A stretch of 64,000 nt of DNA, taken from CAVZCC01 sp963773765. GTDB taxonomy: Bacteria; Actinomycetota; Acidimicrobiia; Acidimicrobiales; Microtrichaceae. The position numbers were made by a program, and so were the translations under genes. The notes under the pieces were generated by a model that did not search any database, had not been told where the DNA came from, and saw nothing but the letters and a program-made list of their open reading frames with translations. The stretch lies in the NCBI GenBank assembly GCA_963773765.1, contig CAVZCC010000003.1, forward strand, positions 248,001 to 312,000, in the 5' to 3' direction. Of this stretch, positions 27,452 through 35,620 are shown in pieces (positions within the stretch are counted from its first letter, which is position 1; each line of letters begins with the position of its first letter).

Positions 27452-27907
27452 ATGAAGAGGAATCTGTTCGTGTTGGCGGGGTTGGTCGGCGTCCTGGGGG
27501 TTTCGTGTGGGGCGCCACCCGCCCTGCCTGACGGCACCGGGTGCCGGGCGTTGCCCTCCGCGGACGCGTCGGTCGAGTGGGACGGGTCGTACGCCGGCTA
27601 CATCGTGCAGTTCAACGGCCAGACGTGCGAAGGCCCGGCCGGGCTTCGCCGGCGGGCACTCCGGGTTCCGTTCGACGGAGGTGGGGCCGGCAGCAGTGAA
27701 GCCGGGAACGCGGCGTGCCTCGACGAGGCGATCCCCTTCCTCCCTGCCGACCGCATCCTGATCATCGGCCCCAGCGCCACCATCTGGTACCGGGACCTGG
27801 TGAACGGGAACCTCGGTGACGCAACCGGCATCCCGAACGACGTCTATGCGTGCTCCGTGGCGTACCTCGACAGCCAGGGGATCGTCACCGTCTGGCCGGA
27901 GCAGTAG
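27452..27907 (+). CDS. Putative secreted lipoprotein, hypothetical
   Basis: A 151-aa protein. ATG 27452 is chosen over GTG 27443 because the GGGAGGGTGAG (27436-27446) then serves as ribosome-binding site. The signal peptide KRNLFVLAGLVGVLGVSC ends in an atypical lipobox (GVSC). The mature part has several Cys and a Trp/Tyr-rich C-terminus (IWYRDLVNG, VTVWPEQ). No homology recognised. It lies directly outside the left boundary of the tRNA-Arg island. Confidence 0.6.
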   Translation: MKRNLFVLAGLVGVLGVSCGAPPALPDGTGCRALPSADASVEWDGSYAGYIVQFNGQTCEGPAGLRRRALRVPFDGGGAGSSEAGNAACLDEAIPFLPADRILIIGPSATIWYRDLVNGNLGDATGIPNDVYACSVAYLDSQGIVTVWPEQ

Positions 27908-27991
27908 CTGCGTCGGGATCGAGAACCCATCGCCACGACGTCAGCGAGAGCCGACGGTCGTTGCGCTCGGGCCGGTGGTTGCCACTGGACT

Positions 27992-28020
27992 TGCGAAGTG
28001 CGCTCGGCGGGACTCGAACC
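27992..28020. repeat. 29-bp direct repeat, left copy (attL-like)
   Basis: A perfect 29-bp match to 29541-29569. Within it, 22 nt duplicate the 3' end of tRNA-Arg (T-arm and acceptor, minus strand) and 7 nt its trailer. It is the expected footprint of tyrosine-recombinase integration at a tRNA 3' end. Confidence 0.85.
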
Positions 28021-28114
28021 AAGTCCCTCGACGCTGTCGTCAGAACTGTCGTCAAGCGAAGCCAGGCCTTCGGTGCGACGTTGCGGATCCCACCGCTGCG
28101 TCAGCGCCGCCGGG

Positions 28115-29191
28115 TCAGCCCTCGTTGCGGGGGAGGCGTGCCTGGAGGGTCCGGGGCGAGACCTGCCAGCCTACGGTGTCGACGACTTCGAACTGGTTGA
28201 GGTCGAGGGTGGCCAGCGTCCCCAGGTCAGCGTCGTTCCAGCGCCCGTCGGACTCACCGCTGAGGCCCCAGCCACTGACGGTCGAGTCGGCGAGGATCAT
28301 GCCGTAGTCCTGCAGCGCCGCGGCGATGACCCGGGCCTGTGGGCCGAGTCCCGAGAGGTCGGCGTCCGGCCGGAGCCGCAGTCGCGCCCCCATGGGCATC
28401 GCGTTGGGGTCCCTGTCGACTCCATCACTGCTGGCCGCCGGCCACAGGGGCGATGCCGGAGCCACCGACGACGCCGCGAACCGTAGGGCATGGTCGATGT
28501 GGCCGGCGGTGACCTCGTCGTAGCGGTACACGAGCGGGGTGATAGGCAGCCCGGCAGCTTCGACGCCGACACCCCCGGGCACCAGCGGTCGGGCCCGGTC
28601 GTTCGAGCTGAGGTCCCAGACCACGGACCCCGACGTGAGCCAGGTGTTGAATCGGACGTCGTAGCGGTACTGGATGTGCTCGGTGAGCTGACAGGTGCCC
28701 GGCTCGACGACGAGCACGTGCCGGTCCCACGCCCCCTGTGGGTTGGGTTCACCCTCGACGCGTGGGGTGGCCGGCATGATCGTGGAGAACTTGGCGACGG
28801 GTTCGCCGTAGCTGCCGTCGAGCACCAGTTCGCGAGGTGTGCCGCCGACGTTGATCGGGAACCCGCCACGGGACCCCTGCCAGGGCTGCGTGTAGGCGCC
28901 GGCGCCTCCGTGGGCGCCATCGACGGTCCGGAGCCGGGTCAACCACGCTGCGGAACGGTCGTGGACGGCTGCGGTCCGTACCGGGGTGTTCAGGATGTTG
29001 TCCGCTGGGAACGCCGTGCACCCGCCCACGCTCGGCGTGGGTCCTCGTGCCGCCCGGGGCGATGTGCTGGTCGGGCCAGACGCGGCCCGTGGGGTCTCAT
29101 CGTCGGCGTTCGGCTGGCGCAGGATGATGGTGGCGACGAGCGCGATGGTGACGGCCGCCGCGACTCCGAGGACCTTCGCCCGATTCCTCAC
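28115..29191 (-). CDS. Secreted/membrane-anchored hypothetical protein, island cargo
   Basis: A 358-aa protein. GTG 29191 places a basic N-terminus (VRNRAKV) before a single hydrophobic helix (VLGVAAAVTIALVATIIL). A Ser/Thr/Arg linker follows, then a globular domain beginning CTAFPADNILNTPV and ending VVDTVGWQVSPRTLQ. It is strongly extracytoplasmic in appearance, with conserved-looking motifs such as SAAWLTRL and GGVGVEAAGLPI. I do not recognise the family beyond other secreted actinobacterial proteins sharing the FPADNxxNTPV motif. It is the only intact gene on the island. Confidence 0.65.
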   Translation of the reverse strand: MRNRAKVLGVAAAVTIALVATIILRQPNADDETPRAASGPTSTSPRAARGPTPSVGGCTAFPADNILNTPVRTAAVHDRSAAWLTRLRTVDGAHGGAGAYTQPWQGSRGGFPINVGGTPRELVLDGSYGEPVAKFSTIMPATPRVEGEPNPQGAWDRHVLVVEPGTCQLTEHIQYRYDVRFNTWLTSGSVVWDLSSNDRARPLVPGGVGVEAAGLPITPLVYRYDEVTAGHIDHALRFAASSVAPASPLWPAASSDGVDRDPNAMPMGARLRLRPDADLSGLGPQARVIAAALQDYGMILADSTVSGWGLSGESDGRWNDADLGTLATLDLNQFEVVDTVGWQVSPRTLQARLPRNEG

Positions 29192-29330
29192 CCTGCCATT
29201 GAACCGGACCGGGGACGTTCCACGACATCGAGAATGGAGACGTGGTGCCCCGGCAACCGACAGCTGAACGCGGCGATCCACCGGATCGCTCTCACCCAGG
29301 CCCGCCATCACCCCGACGCCATCCCGTCCG

Positions 29331-29547
29331 CCCAAGACGCTCGGCCACGCCGCCGACGCCATCACCGCCGACGTGTACGCCAAGGTCGGCGAGAACCTGG
29401 AGCGTCAGGCTTCCAACGACATGGACCGGGCCCTGAGCGGCAGCATGATCCCGGCTGTCGTCAGGACTGTCGACCAACCGGCATCTGGCGGCGACTCGAG
29501 GGAGGTCGAGAACGGCGAGATCCCCGCCGTAACGGGGATCTGCGAAG
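29331..29547 (+). pseudogene. Tyrosine recombinase (integrase) C-terminal remnant
   Basis: Translation from 29331 gives PKTLGHAADAITADVYAKVG, the catalytic LGHA-x(n)-Y box of phage-type integrases, followed by ENLERQASNDMDRAL. It runs through the direct repeat into the tRNA in the same frame. Just upstream, a second frame reads ALTQARHHPDAI, resembling the preceding GxHPxxI segment, so a frameshift also exists. No N-terminal or core-binding domain remains. The adjacent region 29192-29330 holds nothing else recognisable. Confidence 0.65.
29518..29541 (-). terminator. Hairpin downstream of tRNA-Arg
   Basis: AGATCCCCG and CGGGGATCT form a perfect 9-bp stem with a 6-nt loop, starting 7 nt after the tRNA 3' end on the minus strand. 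No long T-tract. Likely the tRNA transcription terminator. Confidence 0.55.
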
Positions 29548-29569
29548 TGCGCTCGGCGGGACTCGAACC
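29541..29569. repeat. 29-bp direct repeat, right copy (attR-like, within tRNA-Arg)
   Basis: Perfect partner of 27992-28020. It overlaps the last 22 nt of the intact tRNA-Arg, so the insertion regenerated a functional tRNA on this side. Confidence 0.85.
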
Positions 29570-29621
29570 CACAACCTTCTGATCCGTAGTCAGATGCTCT
29601 ATCCAATTGAGCTACGAGCGC
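29548..29621 (-). tRNA. tRNA-Arg (ACG)
   Basis: A 74-nt cloverleaf on the minus strand: acceptor GCGCTCG/CGAGCGC, discriminator A, anticodon stem TCTGA/TCAGA around CTACGGA with anticodon ACG. CCA is not encoded. It is the integration target of the island to its left. Confidence 0.97.
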
Positions 29622-29764
29622 GTGTTGGAACCGGCAGATCCTAGACGGCGTCCGGGATGGCTCCAAAGAGCTGGCCTCCGCCCCCGACCCGATCGGTGAC
29701 CGGACGCGACACGGCCGGGCCCCGCGGGACCCGGCCGTGAAGGTGGCGGACGGTCGCTCGGGTG

Positions 29765-30175
29765 TCAGACCCGCCGGCCGCACACGGGCCACTGGCCCCG
29801 GCCGGCCGTGGCCCACAGGGCCCGTGCCATGCGGTCCTGGTCGGCAGGAGCGGCAGCGGCGGGGTCCACGCCCCGCAGGTGGGGGTAGTGGCGGCCCGCG
29901 ACGGCGTTCCAGGTCTGGCGGCTGAACTGGTAGGCGCCGCGGTAGGCACCGGTGGAGCTCACGGCGTTGTAGCGGCCGCCGGACTCACAGGCCCGGAGCC
30001 GGGCGAGGCCGTCGGCGCTCACGGCGCCGGCGAACTTGTCCGCGGCCAGTTCGGCCTGCCGGGCGTTGTGGGCGGCCACGAACAGGGCCTGCTCCTCCGG
30101 TGTGCAGGAGGCCAGCAGGAATGCTCCCACCAGGGCCACCAGTACCAGGGCGCGCGTCGTACGTGTCTTGTTCAT
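29765..30175 (-). CDS. Rpf-like transglycosylase-domain lipoprotein
   Basis: A 136-aa protein. The N-terminal signal (TTRALVLVALVGAFLLASC) ends in a good lipobox with Cys near residue 24. A helical stretch (EEQALFVAAHNARQAEL) leads to a resuscitation-promoting-factor-like lysozyme domain: LRACESGGRYNAVSSTGAYRGAYQFSRQTW, where the Glu of CESGG is the catalytic acid, and DQDRMARALWATAGRGQWPVCG. It would cleave peptidoglycan to promote growth or division. GGAGGATCC precedes the ATG. A long, less GC-rich leader lies upstream. Confidence 0.88.
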   Translation of the reverse strand: MNKTRTTRALVLVALVGAFLLASCTPEEQALFVAAHNARQAELAADKFAGAVSADGLARLRACESGGRYNAVSSTGAYRGAYQFSRQTWNAVAGRHYPHLRGVDPAAAAPADQDRMARALWATAGRGQWPVCGRRV

Positions 30176-30361
30176 TGCGGGATCCTCCGTGCGGGCGCCA
30201 CAGCCGGACGCGTCGCGATCAAGGGGAAGGGTGGAAGCGCTGCCGGCAGGTCCGGGGTCTCATCCGCCGTCCCCGATGTGGGAACACCCCGATTGCCAGA
30301 CGCAGGTCACCGCTCTTGGTGTGTGATGACAGTTGTACGACGGATCGTCACGAGAATGCAA
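30176..30361 (-). promoter_or_regulatory. Promoter and long leader of the Rpf-like gene
   Basis: On the minus strand TTGCAT (30356-30361), an 18-nt spacer and TACAAC (30332-30337) form a plausible housekeeping promoter. A start near 30325 leaves about 150 nt of leader containing GC stems, including the palindrome CTGCCGGCAG. Actinobacterial rpf genes are often controlled by ydaO-type c-di-AMP riboswitches, but I do not see a convincing ydaO core here, so only the promoter and leader are claimed. Between 30362 and 30462 I see nothing further. Confidence 0.4.
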
Positions 30362-30462
30362 CACATCGCGGTGGGCAATTCGTCACATGCCATGAAACAA
30401 CACCACTGTGGTTTGGGCCGGTGGCGGCGAAGTGCCTGCCGCGGTTCCCCCGGAAAACGCAG

Positions 30463-30488
30463 CGGGCGCCGGTGTGCACCGGCGCCCG
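30463..30488 (-). terminator. Terminator hairpin after tRNA-Ser(GCT)
   Basis: CGGGCGCCGGTG and CACCGGCGCCCG form a perfect 12-bp stem with a 2-nt centre, starting 4 nt after the tRNA 3' end on the minus strand. It is followed by a GCGTTTTCC stretch with four T. Confidence 0.65.
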
Positions 30489-30489
30489 T

Positions 30490-30581
<92 letters not shown>

Positions 30582-30667
30582 AATGGCGGCTCACTGTACC
30601 GTCTGGGTCAAGAACCCACCTAGGGCGGGCGGACCGGCACCACCGGTCAGAAGCGGAGGACCACGGC

Positions 30668-31108
30668 ATGGGTGACCAACTCGACCGCAACGGCCTGGAG
30701 GTCCTGACCGAGGACGAGTGCTGGATGTTCCTGTCGTCCCAGCACATCGGACGCCTCGGCGTGGCCATCGCGGGGGAGCCGGACATCTTCCCGGTGAACT
30801 ACGTGGTCCAGGACCGGTCCGTGGTCTTCCTCACGGCAGAGGGGACCAAGCTGGCCGGAGCCGTGCTGGGACTCAGCGTGGTGTTCGAGATCGACGCCGC
30901 CGACCCGCTGTTCCACACCGGTTGGTCCGTCATCCTGCGGGGCCGGGCCGAGGAGGTGGAGAAGATGGACGACCTGGTGGTCGTGGAGGAACTGCCGCTC
31001 CAGCCCTGGGGACCGGGCAAGAAGCGACGCTACGTGCGGGTCACCGGCACCGTCAGCGGCCGGCGCATCGCCGTGCCCGGCTCCGCCGGCGTGATCGCCG
31101 AGCACTGA
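30668..31108 (+). CDS. Pyridoxamine 5'-phosphate oxidase-like (PPOX) flavin/F420-binding protein
   Basis: A 146-aa split-barrel protein. Pattern: LTEDECWMFLSSQHIGRLGVAIAGEPDIFPVNYVV followed by a strand with FLTAEGTKLAGA, VVFEIDAADPLFHTGWSVILRGRAEEV and a basic C-terminal KKRRYVRVTGTVSGRRI. These small proteins bind FMN, F420 or heme, and many reduce small molecules; cofactor not decidable. RBS GGAGGA is at 30656-30661. Confidence 0.85.
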   Translation: MGDQLDRNGLEVLTEDECWMFLSSQHIGRLGVAIAGEPDIFPVNYVVQDRSVVFLTAEGTKLAGAVLGLSVVFEIDAADPLFHTGWSVILRGRAEEVEKMDDLVVVEELPLQPWGPGKKRRYVRVTGTVSGRRIAVPGSAGVIAEH

Positions 31109-31162
31109 CCCCGGCGGCGCCGGCAGGACAGCCTGTCGGCCGGGGACGGGGCCGGAGACGGG

Positions 31163-31360
31163 TCACGGTCGGACGGTCGTGCTGCGCCTGCCCCAGAGGT
31201 GGCTGAGCACGATCCCCGAGGCCACCAGGGCCAGTCCGAGCACCAGGCGGAGCTCCGCGCCCAGTCGGTCCGCCACCGGCACGAGGACGGCCATGAAGCA
31301 CACGAGGACCAGCGCCGTCGCGCCGGCACGGTGCCGGAGGAAGAATCGCAGGGACCGCAC
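31163..31360 (-). CDS. Small membrane protein (65 aa)
   Basis: GTG 31360 start; basic N-terminus (RSLRFFLRHR), two hydrophobic helices (ALVLVCFMAVLVPVADRL and LRLVLGLALVASGIVLSHLW) and a short basic tail. No family recognised. It lies between the PPOX gene (convergent) and tRNA-Ser(TGA). The coding potential looks real but no Shine-Dalgarno is obvious. Confidence 0.5.
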   Translation of the reverse strand: MRSLRFFLRHRAGATALVLVCFMAVLVPVADRLGAELRLVLGLALVASGIVLSHLWGRRSTTVRP

Positions 31361-31469
31361 GACGCCATCGACGGTACCGATCGTCAGGCCCCGGGTCGCG
31401 GACCCCCGGAGCGGACTCGGCCCACACGTGGCGGGGTGGGCTCCCCCGCGGGAGCGAGGGAGCCCGGAG

Positions 31470-31556
31470 CGGAGGGAGGGGGATTCGAACCCCCGGGACC
31501 GTTGCCGGCCCAACGGTTTTCAAGACCGTCGCAATCGTCCGCTCTGCCATCCCTCC
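31470..31556 (-). tRNA. tRNA-Ser (TGA)
   Basis: An 87-nt class II tRNA: acceptor GGAGGGA/TCCCTCC, discriminator G, anticodon loop CTTGAAA with TGA, long variable arm, T-loop TTCGAAT. CCA not encoded. Confidence 0.96.
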
Positions 31557-31676
31557 GGGAGCGGACCTTAGTGGGGGATGTACCCATCAAGCCCGGGTCG
31601 GTGGGTCCTGTCGGGGCCGACGGAACTCACGTTGAGTGGTAGGTGACGCATCCGCCGACCACGTAGAGCAGCCCCC

Positions 31677-32868
31677 GTGAACCGTTCCAGCCTCCGCACC
31701 ACCGAGACACCGACCCGGACCCGCCGACCCGTGCGCCGGCCCCGAACCGCCCGCGCCGTGGGAGCGGTCCTTCTCGGCCTGGGCGTCCTGCTGGCGGTCA
31801 CCGGCGTCGCCGGCGGGGCGGCCGGCGCCGGCGCCGAGGCGTCCTGCGACGCCGGTGCGTCGGGCCGGATCACCAACGGCAGCTTCGAGACGCCCGCGAT
31901 CGGCTCCTCGCCCACCTACAAGATCTTCACCGCTGCCGGATCCGGCGCTGTGTGGAACACCACCGCCACCGACGGGAAGATGGAGTACTGGACCAACGGC
32001 TACCAGGGCGTGCCCGCCTTTGCCGGCACCCAGTTCGCCGAGCTCAACGCCAACCTCCCGAGCGCCCTCTACCAGGACGTCACCACGGTCCCGGGCGAGA
32101 CCTACAACTGGCGCCTGGCCCACCGCGGCCGTGGCGGGGTGGACACCATGGCGCTCCGGATCGGTACGCCCGGCGCCACCGTGGAGATCCAGCAGATGTC
32201 CGACGGCAAGGACGCCTGGGGGGTCCACGAGGGCACGTACACGGTGCCCGCGGGACAGACCACCACCCGCTTCGAGTTCGCAGCTGTGAGGACGGCGTCC
32301 GGCTCACTCAGCATCGGGAACTTCCTGGACGGCATCGAGTTCACCCCGTGTGCCCTGCCCCCGGTCCCGACCACCACGACGACGACAACGACGACCACGA
32401 CGACGACGACCACGACGGTGCCGACGACGACCGTGCCCACGACCACCTCGACGACGACCCCCACCACCACGACGACGACCCCCGCCCCCACGACGACGAC
32501 CCCCGCCCACCACGACGGTGCCGACCACCAGCAGTTCCACCACCTCCACGACCGTGGCCCCGGCCCCGACGACGGTGCCGGACACGACGGCTCCCGAGGC
32601 GACCTCCACGACGGAGGCCGAGGGCGGCCAGGTCGGTGACGGGGCGGAGATCACCCAGGCCGGTGAGGTGGCCTCGGCGTCGCTGCAGAACACCACGTCG
32701 GGGTCCTCGGGTGGCTCCACCGCCGGTTCGTCGGTCGGGTCCACCTCCGGGGGCAGCAGCCCGCAGTCCCTCGCCTTCACCGGCGGGCGGTCCTTCGTGC
32801 TGGTCGCCCTCGGCGCAGGGGCGCTGGTGCTGGGGCTCCTGGCCCGGGGCATCGGCCGCCGGGTCTGA
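31677..32868 (+). pseudogene. Cell-surface protein with poly-Thr linker and LAFTG sortase motif (frameshifted in linker)
   Basis: ATG 31677 begins a basic region, a signal helix (AVGAVLLGLGVLLAVTGVAGG) and a beta-rich domain starting GRITNGSFETPAIG (about residues 60-225), resembling DUF642/carbohydrate-binding folds. A Thr-rich linker (many Thr with VPTT units) follows. In it the frame shifts near 32500-32508 (one extra C). The other frame continues Thr/Ser-rich to a C-terminal sorting signal LAFTGG, a hydrophobic helix and the basic end RGIGRRV. LAxTG is the class E sortase motif, so cell-wall anchoring is expected. Repaired length is about 397 aa. The shift in a repetitive tract looks like a consensus error. 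Confidence 0.75.
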
Positions 32869-32906
32869 CCCCTGACAGGGGGCCATCGATCGGCGACGAT
32901 GGAACG

Positions 32907-33302
32907 ATGGACGGCGAGCGGAGCGACACCCCGGACCGGGCCGAGCAGGCCCTGGAGCACGTGCGGCGGATCTGCCTCCACCTGCCGGAGGTCACGGAGC
33001 GGCTGAGCCACGGTGCGCCCACGTTCTTCGTGAGGAAGACGTTCGTGATGTTCCACGACGACCACCATGGTGACGGCATCCTCGGCATCTGGTGTGCTGC
33101 CCCGCCCGGGGCACAGGGCCTGATGGTGGAGGCGGAGCCCGACCGCTTCTACGTCCCCGCCTACGTGGGGCACCGGGGCTGGCTCGGCCTCCGGTTGGAC
33201 ATCGACGTGGACTGGGACGAGGTGGAGGCCGTCATCACCGATGCCTACCGCTGTGTCGCGCCCCGGAAGCTGGTCGCCCTGCTCGACGACCCTGCCGACT
33301 GA
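32907..33302 (+). CDS. MmcQ/YjbR family protein
   Basis: A 131-aa double-wing protein of the MmcQ/YjbR fold: helix LEHVRRICLHLPEVTERLSHGAPTFFV, then strands with VMFHDDHHGDG, IWCAAPPGAQ and DRFYVPAYVGHRGWLGLRLD. Family members are described as DNA-binding-like but functions are poorly known. The stop codon lies inside a short tandem repeat. Confidence 0.85.
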   Translation: MDGERSDTPDRAEQALEHVRRICLHLPEVTERLSHGAPTFFVRKTFVMFHDDHHGDGILGIWCAAPPGAQGLMVEAEPDRFYVPAYVGHRGWLGLRLDIDVDWDEVEAVITDAYRCVAPRKLVALLDDPAD

Positions 33303-33331
33303 ACGACCCTGCCGACTGAACGACCCTGCCG
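33286..33331. repeat. 17-bp tandem repeat spanning a stop codon
   Basis: Two full copies of a 17-bp unit beginning ACGACCCTGCCGACTGA (33286-33302, 33303-33319) plus 11 bp of a third. The first copy contains the MmcQ/YjbR stop codon TGA, so slippage changes only the 3' untranslated region. Confidence 0.8.
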
Positions 33332-33371
33332 GGACTGGCGACCGACCCTGCCCGACCCGCGCGACGGCCGG

Positions 33372-34664
33372 TCAACCTCCGGAGGTGCACCCCGTCCAGG
33401 AGACCGTTCCGGGGTCGGAGGGCTCGGCCGGCGGCGTCCACGTCCCGGTCGCGGTCCAGTCGTCGGAGCCCGACGTCGCACACACGCTCCAGTAGGCGAA
33501 CGCCATGGAGGAGCGGTCTCCGGCGTCGTCGAGCTGCACCACACCGGACACCCCCGGGTACCCGGACGCGGCGGTGGCGAAGGCGGAGCGCAGGGCCGGC
33601 CCCTCGGCATCGGGCCCGGCCGCGCCGAGCGCCTTGACGACGATGAGCAGCGCGTCGAACGCGCCGAGGGCGAGCGGGTCGGCGTTCGGCACCGCGTCGG
33701 CCAACGCAGCGGGTGGCTCCGCCGCGTCGTCGCCGAGCGCGGGCAGCGGGCTGGGGAACCCGGCCGCGTCACCGGCCGCGAAGGCGGCGGCAGCGGCGTC
33801 CTCCGTGACGGCGGCGCTGCGGGCCGACCCGTCCCCACCGAAGAAGCGCGTGTCCTGCAGCTCCGTGAGGTCCGCTGCCGCGGCCAGGATCCCGGCCACC
33901 TCGCCGAAGCCGGCCAGGTACACCACCGGTTCCACCTCACCGGCGGCGTCGGCCACCGCGTCCGCGATCTGGCGTGCCACTGCGTCGGGGGCGGCGGTGG
34001 GCGCCGAGGCGTCGGCCGGGTACACGGGGCCGGTGACGACGGAACCGCCCCGGGCGACGACCGCGTCGCCGACGGCCTGGGCCAGTCCCGTGTTGCCGGG
34101 GTCGTCCCGGCTGGCCGTGACGACCGTGACCGGGCCCTCCGCGGTCATGAGGTCGGCCGTGGCAGCGCCTTCCACCCGATCGGTCGGCACCATCCGGTAG
34201 AGGGCGTCGCCATCCACCGCCAGGGTGGACGCCGTGCTGGCGGGGCTGACCAGGAGGATGTCGTTGGCGTTCGCGTACGGGAGGACCTGCGCGGCCTCCG
34301 CGCTGGTCTGCGGACCGATCACCACGTGGAGGCCGGCCTCGTCGTGCAGTGCGGTCAGCTCCCGTTCCGCCGCGGCCGGGTCACCCCCCGTGTCGCGCAC
34401 GTCCAGCTCCACCCGCACGCCGTCGCCGGCCGCGGTGGTCACCGCGGCCCGGAGTGCCTGCTCGGTGGCCGTTCCCAGGGTGGCGCCCGGCCCCGACAGG
34501 TCCAGGAGTGCCCCGACCTCCACGGTGCTGGTGGGCGGGGGAGTGCTGGAGGCCGGCGCCGTGGTCGGGCCGGAGCGGTCATCGCCCGAGCACGCGGCCC
34601 CGGCCAGGGCCGCCAGCACCACGAGGGCCAGGACGGTGGTGCGGGCGAGCGGGCGGCGCGTCAC
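33372..34664 (-). CDS. ABC transporter substrate-binding lipoprotein, branched-chain amino acid type
   Basis: A 430-aa type I periplasmic-binding-protein-like product. Signal peptide with lipobox LAGAAC (Cys near residue 25), a Thr/Pro linker, then the Peripla_BP_6 fold: VEVGALLDLSGPGATLG, VVIGPQTSAEAAQVLPYANANDILLVSPASTASTLA, and a later LGAFDALLIVVKALGAAG. LivJ-type proteins bind amino acids, amides or urea; ligand unknown. Start GTG 34664 overlaps the pheA stop by 4 bp (GTGA). No permease genes adjoin. Confidence 0.82.
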   Translation of the reverse strand: MTRRPLARTTVLALVVLAALAGAACSGDDRSGPTTAPASSTPPPTSTVEVGALLDLSGPGATLGTATEQALRAAVTTAAGDGVRVELDVRDTGGDPAAAERELTALHDEAGLHVVIGPQTSAEAAQVLPYANANDILLVSPASTASTLAVDGDALYRMVPTDRVEGAATADLMTAEGPVTVVTASRDDPGNTGLAQAVGDAVVARGGSVVTGPVYPADASAPTAAPDAVARQIADAVADAAGEVEPVVYLAGFGEVAGILAAAADLTELQDTRFFGGDGSARSAAVTEDAAAAAFAAGDAAGFPSPLPALGDDAAEPPAALADAVPNADPLALGAFDALLIVVKALGAAGPDAEGPALRSAFATAASGYPGVSGVVQLDDAGDRSSMAFAYWSVCATSGSDDWTATGTWTPPAEPSDPGTVSWTGCTSGG

Positions 34665-35620
34665 GGCCGGATCTGGGCCCGCAGGTCCTCCAACCAGGTG
34701 GAGGCCTCCCGGTCGGCGGCGTCGACCGCACCCCGTCGGGCCGGTCCGGCCTCTCCCGCGGCCGGGTACGAGCCCAGGAACTTCACGTCGGCCTGGGTGG
34801 CGCGCAGGCTGCGCAGGCAGTCGGCCACGACCTCGTCACCGACGTGTCCGTCCATCTCCAGCAGGAAGCAGTAGTCGCCCAACGTCGTCTTGGTCGGTCG
34901 CGACAGCAGCAGGGTCAGGTTGATGGAGCGCGCCGCGAACTCCTGGAGGATGGCCAGGAGCGAACCGGGCCGGTCGGCCCGCTGGTACACCACCACCGAG
35001 GACTTGTCGTGACCGGTGCGGGCCGGGATGCCGGACCGGGCCACCACCACGAAGCGCGTCCGGTTCTCGGGGTGGGACTCGATGTCGGTCGCCGCCACGT
35101 CCAGGCCGTAGACCTGGGCGGCCCGCACGTTGGCGATGGCGGCGATCGACGGGTCGTCCGACGCCGCGCACGTCTCGGCCGCCTCTGCGGTGGAGTTGGC
35201 CGCGGTGAACTCGGCCTGCGGGACGTGCTCGCGCAGCCAGGCCCGGCACTGGGCGGTGGCCACGGGGATGGACACGATCCGTTTGACGTCGGCCGGGGTG
35301 GCGCCGGGGCGGACCAGCAGGTTGAGCTGCACCGGCTCCACCAGCTCGCGCTGGATGAGCAGGTCCACGTCGAAGGCGAGGGTGTCGATGGTGGCGTTGA
35401 CCGTGCCCTCGATCGCGTTCTCGATGGGGACGACGCCCAGGTCCGCGTCGCCCTCCTGCACCGCGAACAGCACGTCGGCCATCGACCCCATCGGCACCAG
35501 GTGAGCGGCGGCCAGGTCCGGCTCGCGGAGCATGACCTGTTCGGTGAACGTGCCGGCCGGACCCAGGAACGCGACGCGGCGGGCGTCGTGGTCGGACCGT
35601 GCGGCGGCGTCGGCGGACAT
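34661..35620 (-). CDS. pheA: Prephenate dehydratase
   Basis: A 319-aa enzyme converting prephenate to phenylpyruvate in phenylalanine synthesis. The catalytic domain (about residues 15-195) has VAFLGPAGTFTEQV, GVVPIENAIEGTVNATIDTL and the conserved TRF motif in PENRTRFVVVA. The ACT regulatory domain (about 205-285) has RPGSLLAILQEFAARSINLTLLLSRPTK, the GALxxL/SRP region for Phe feedback. No chorismate mutase domain is fused. It is the first gene of a two-gene unit with the binding protein. Confidence 0.93.
   Translation of the reverse strand: MSADAAARSDHDARRVAFLGPAGTFTEQVMLREPDLAAAHLVPMGSMADVLFAVQEGDADLGVVPIENAIEGTVNATIDTLAFDVDLLIQRELVEPVQLNLLVRPGATPADVKRIVSIPVATAQCRAWLREHVPQAEFTAANSTAEAAETCAASDDPSIAAIANVRAAQVYGLDVAATDIESHPENRTRFVVVARSGIPARTGHDKSSVVVYQRADRPGSLLAILQEFAARSINLTLLLSRPTKTTLGDYCFLLEMDGHVGDEVVADCLRSLRATQADVKFLGSYPAAGEAGPARRGAVDAADREASTWLEDLRAQIRP

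Larger units (their letters stand above)
27992..29569. mobile_element. Miniature genomic island integrated at tRNA-Arg, integrase decayed
   Basis: Bounded by 29-bp direct repeats derived from the tRNA-Arg 3' end, with repeat starts 1,549 bp apart. It carries one full gene (28115-29191) and, next to the tRNA side, a C-terminal remnant of a tyrosine integrase. A 19-bp imperfect repeat (18/19 identical; 28033-28051 and 29454-29472) just inside each end may be a further relic of the integrase tail or arm sites. Base composition is somewhat less GC-skewed than neighbours. Immobile as seen, unless supplied with an integrase in trans. Confidence 0.75.

Noticed and set aside
27999..28020. Partial tRNA-Arg-like sequence at the left island end
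   Set aside because: Only the 3' 22 nt are present; it is an attachment-site duplicate, not a tRNA gene.
30176..30330. ydaO (c-di-AMP) riboswitch before the Rpf-like gene
   Set aside because: Expected for the gene family, but the conserved core motifs could not be recognised by eye.
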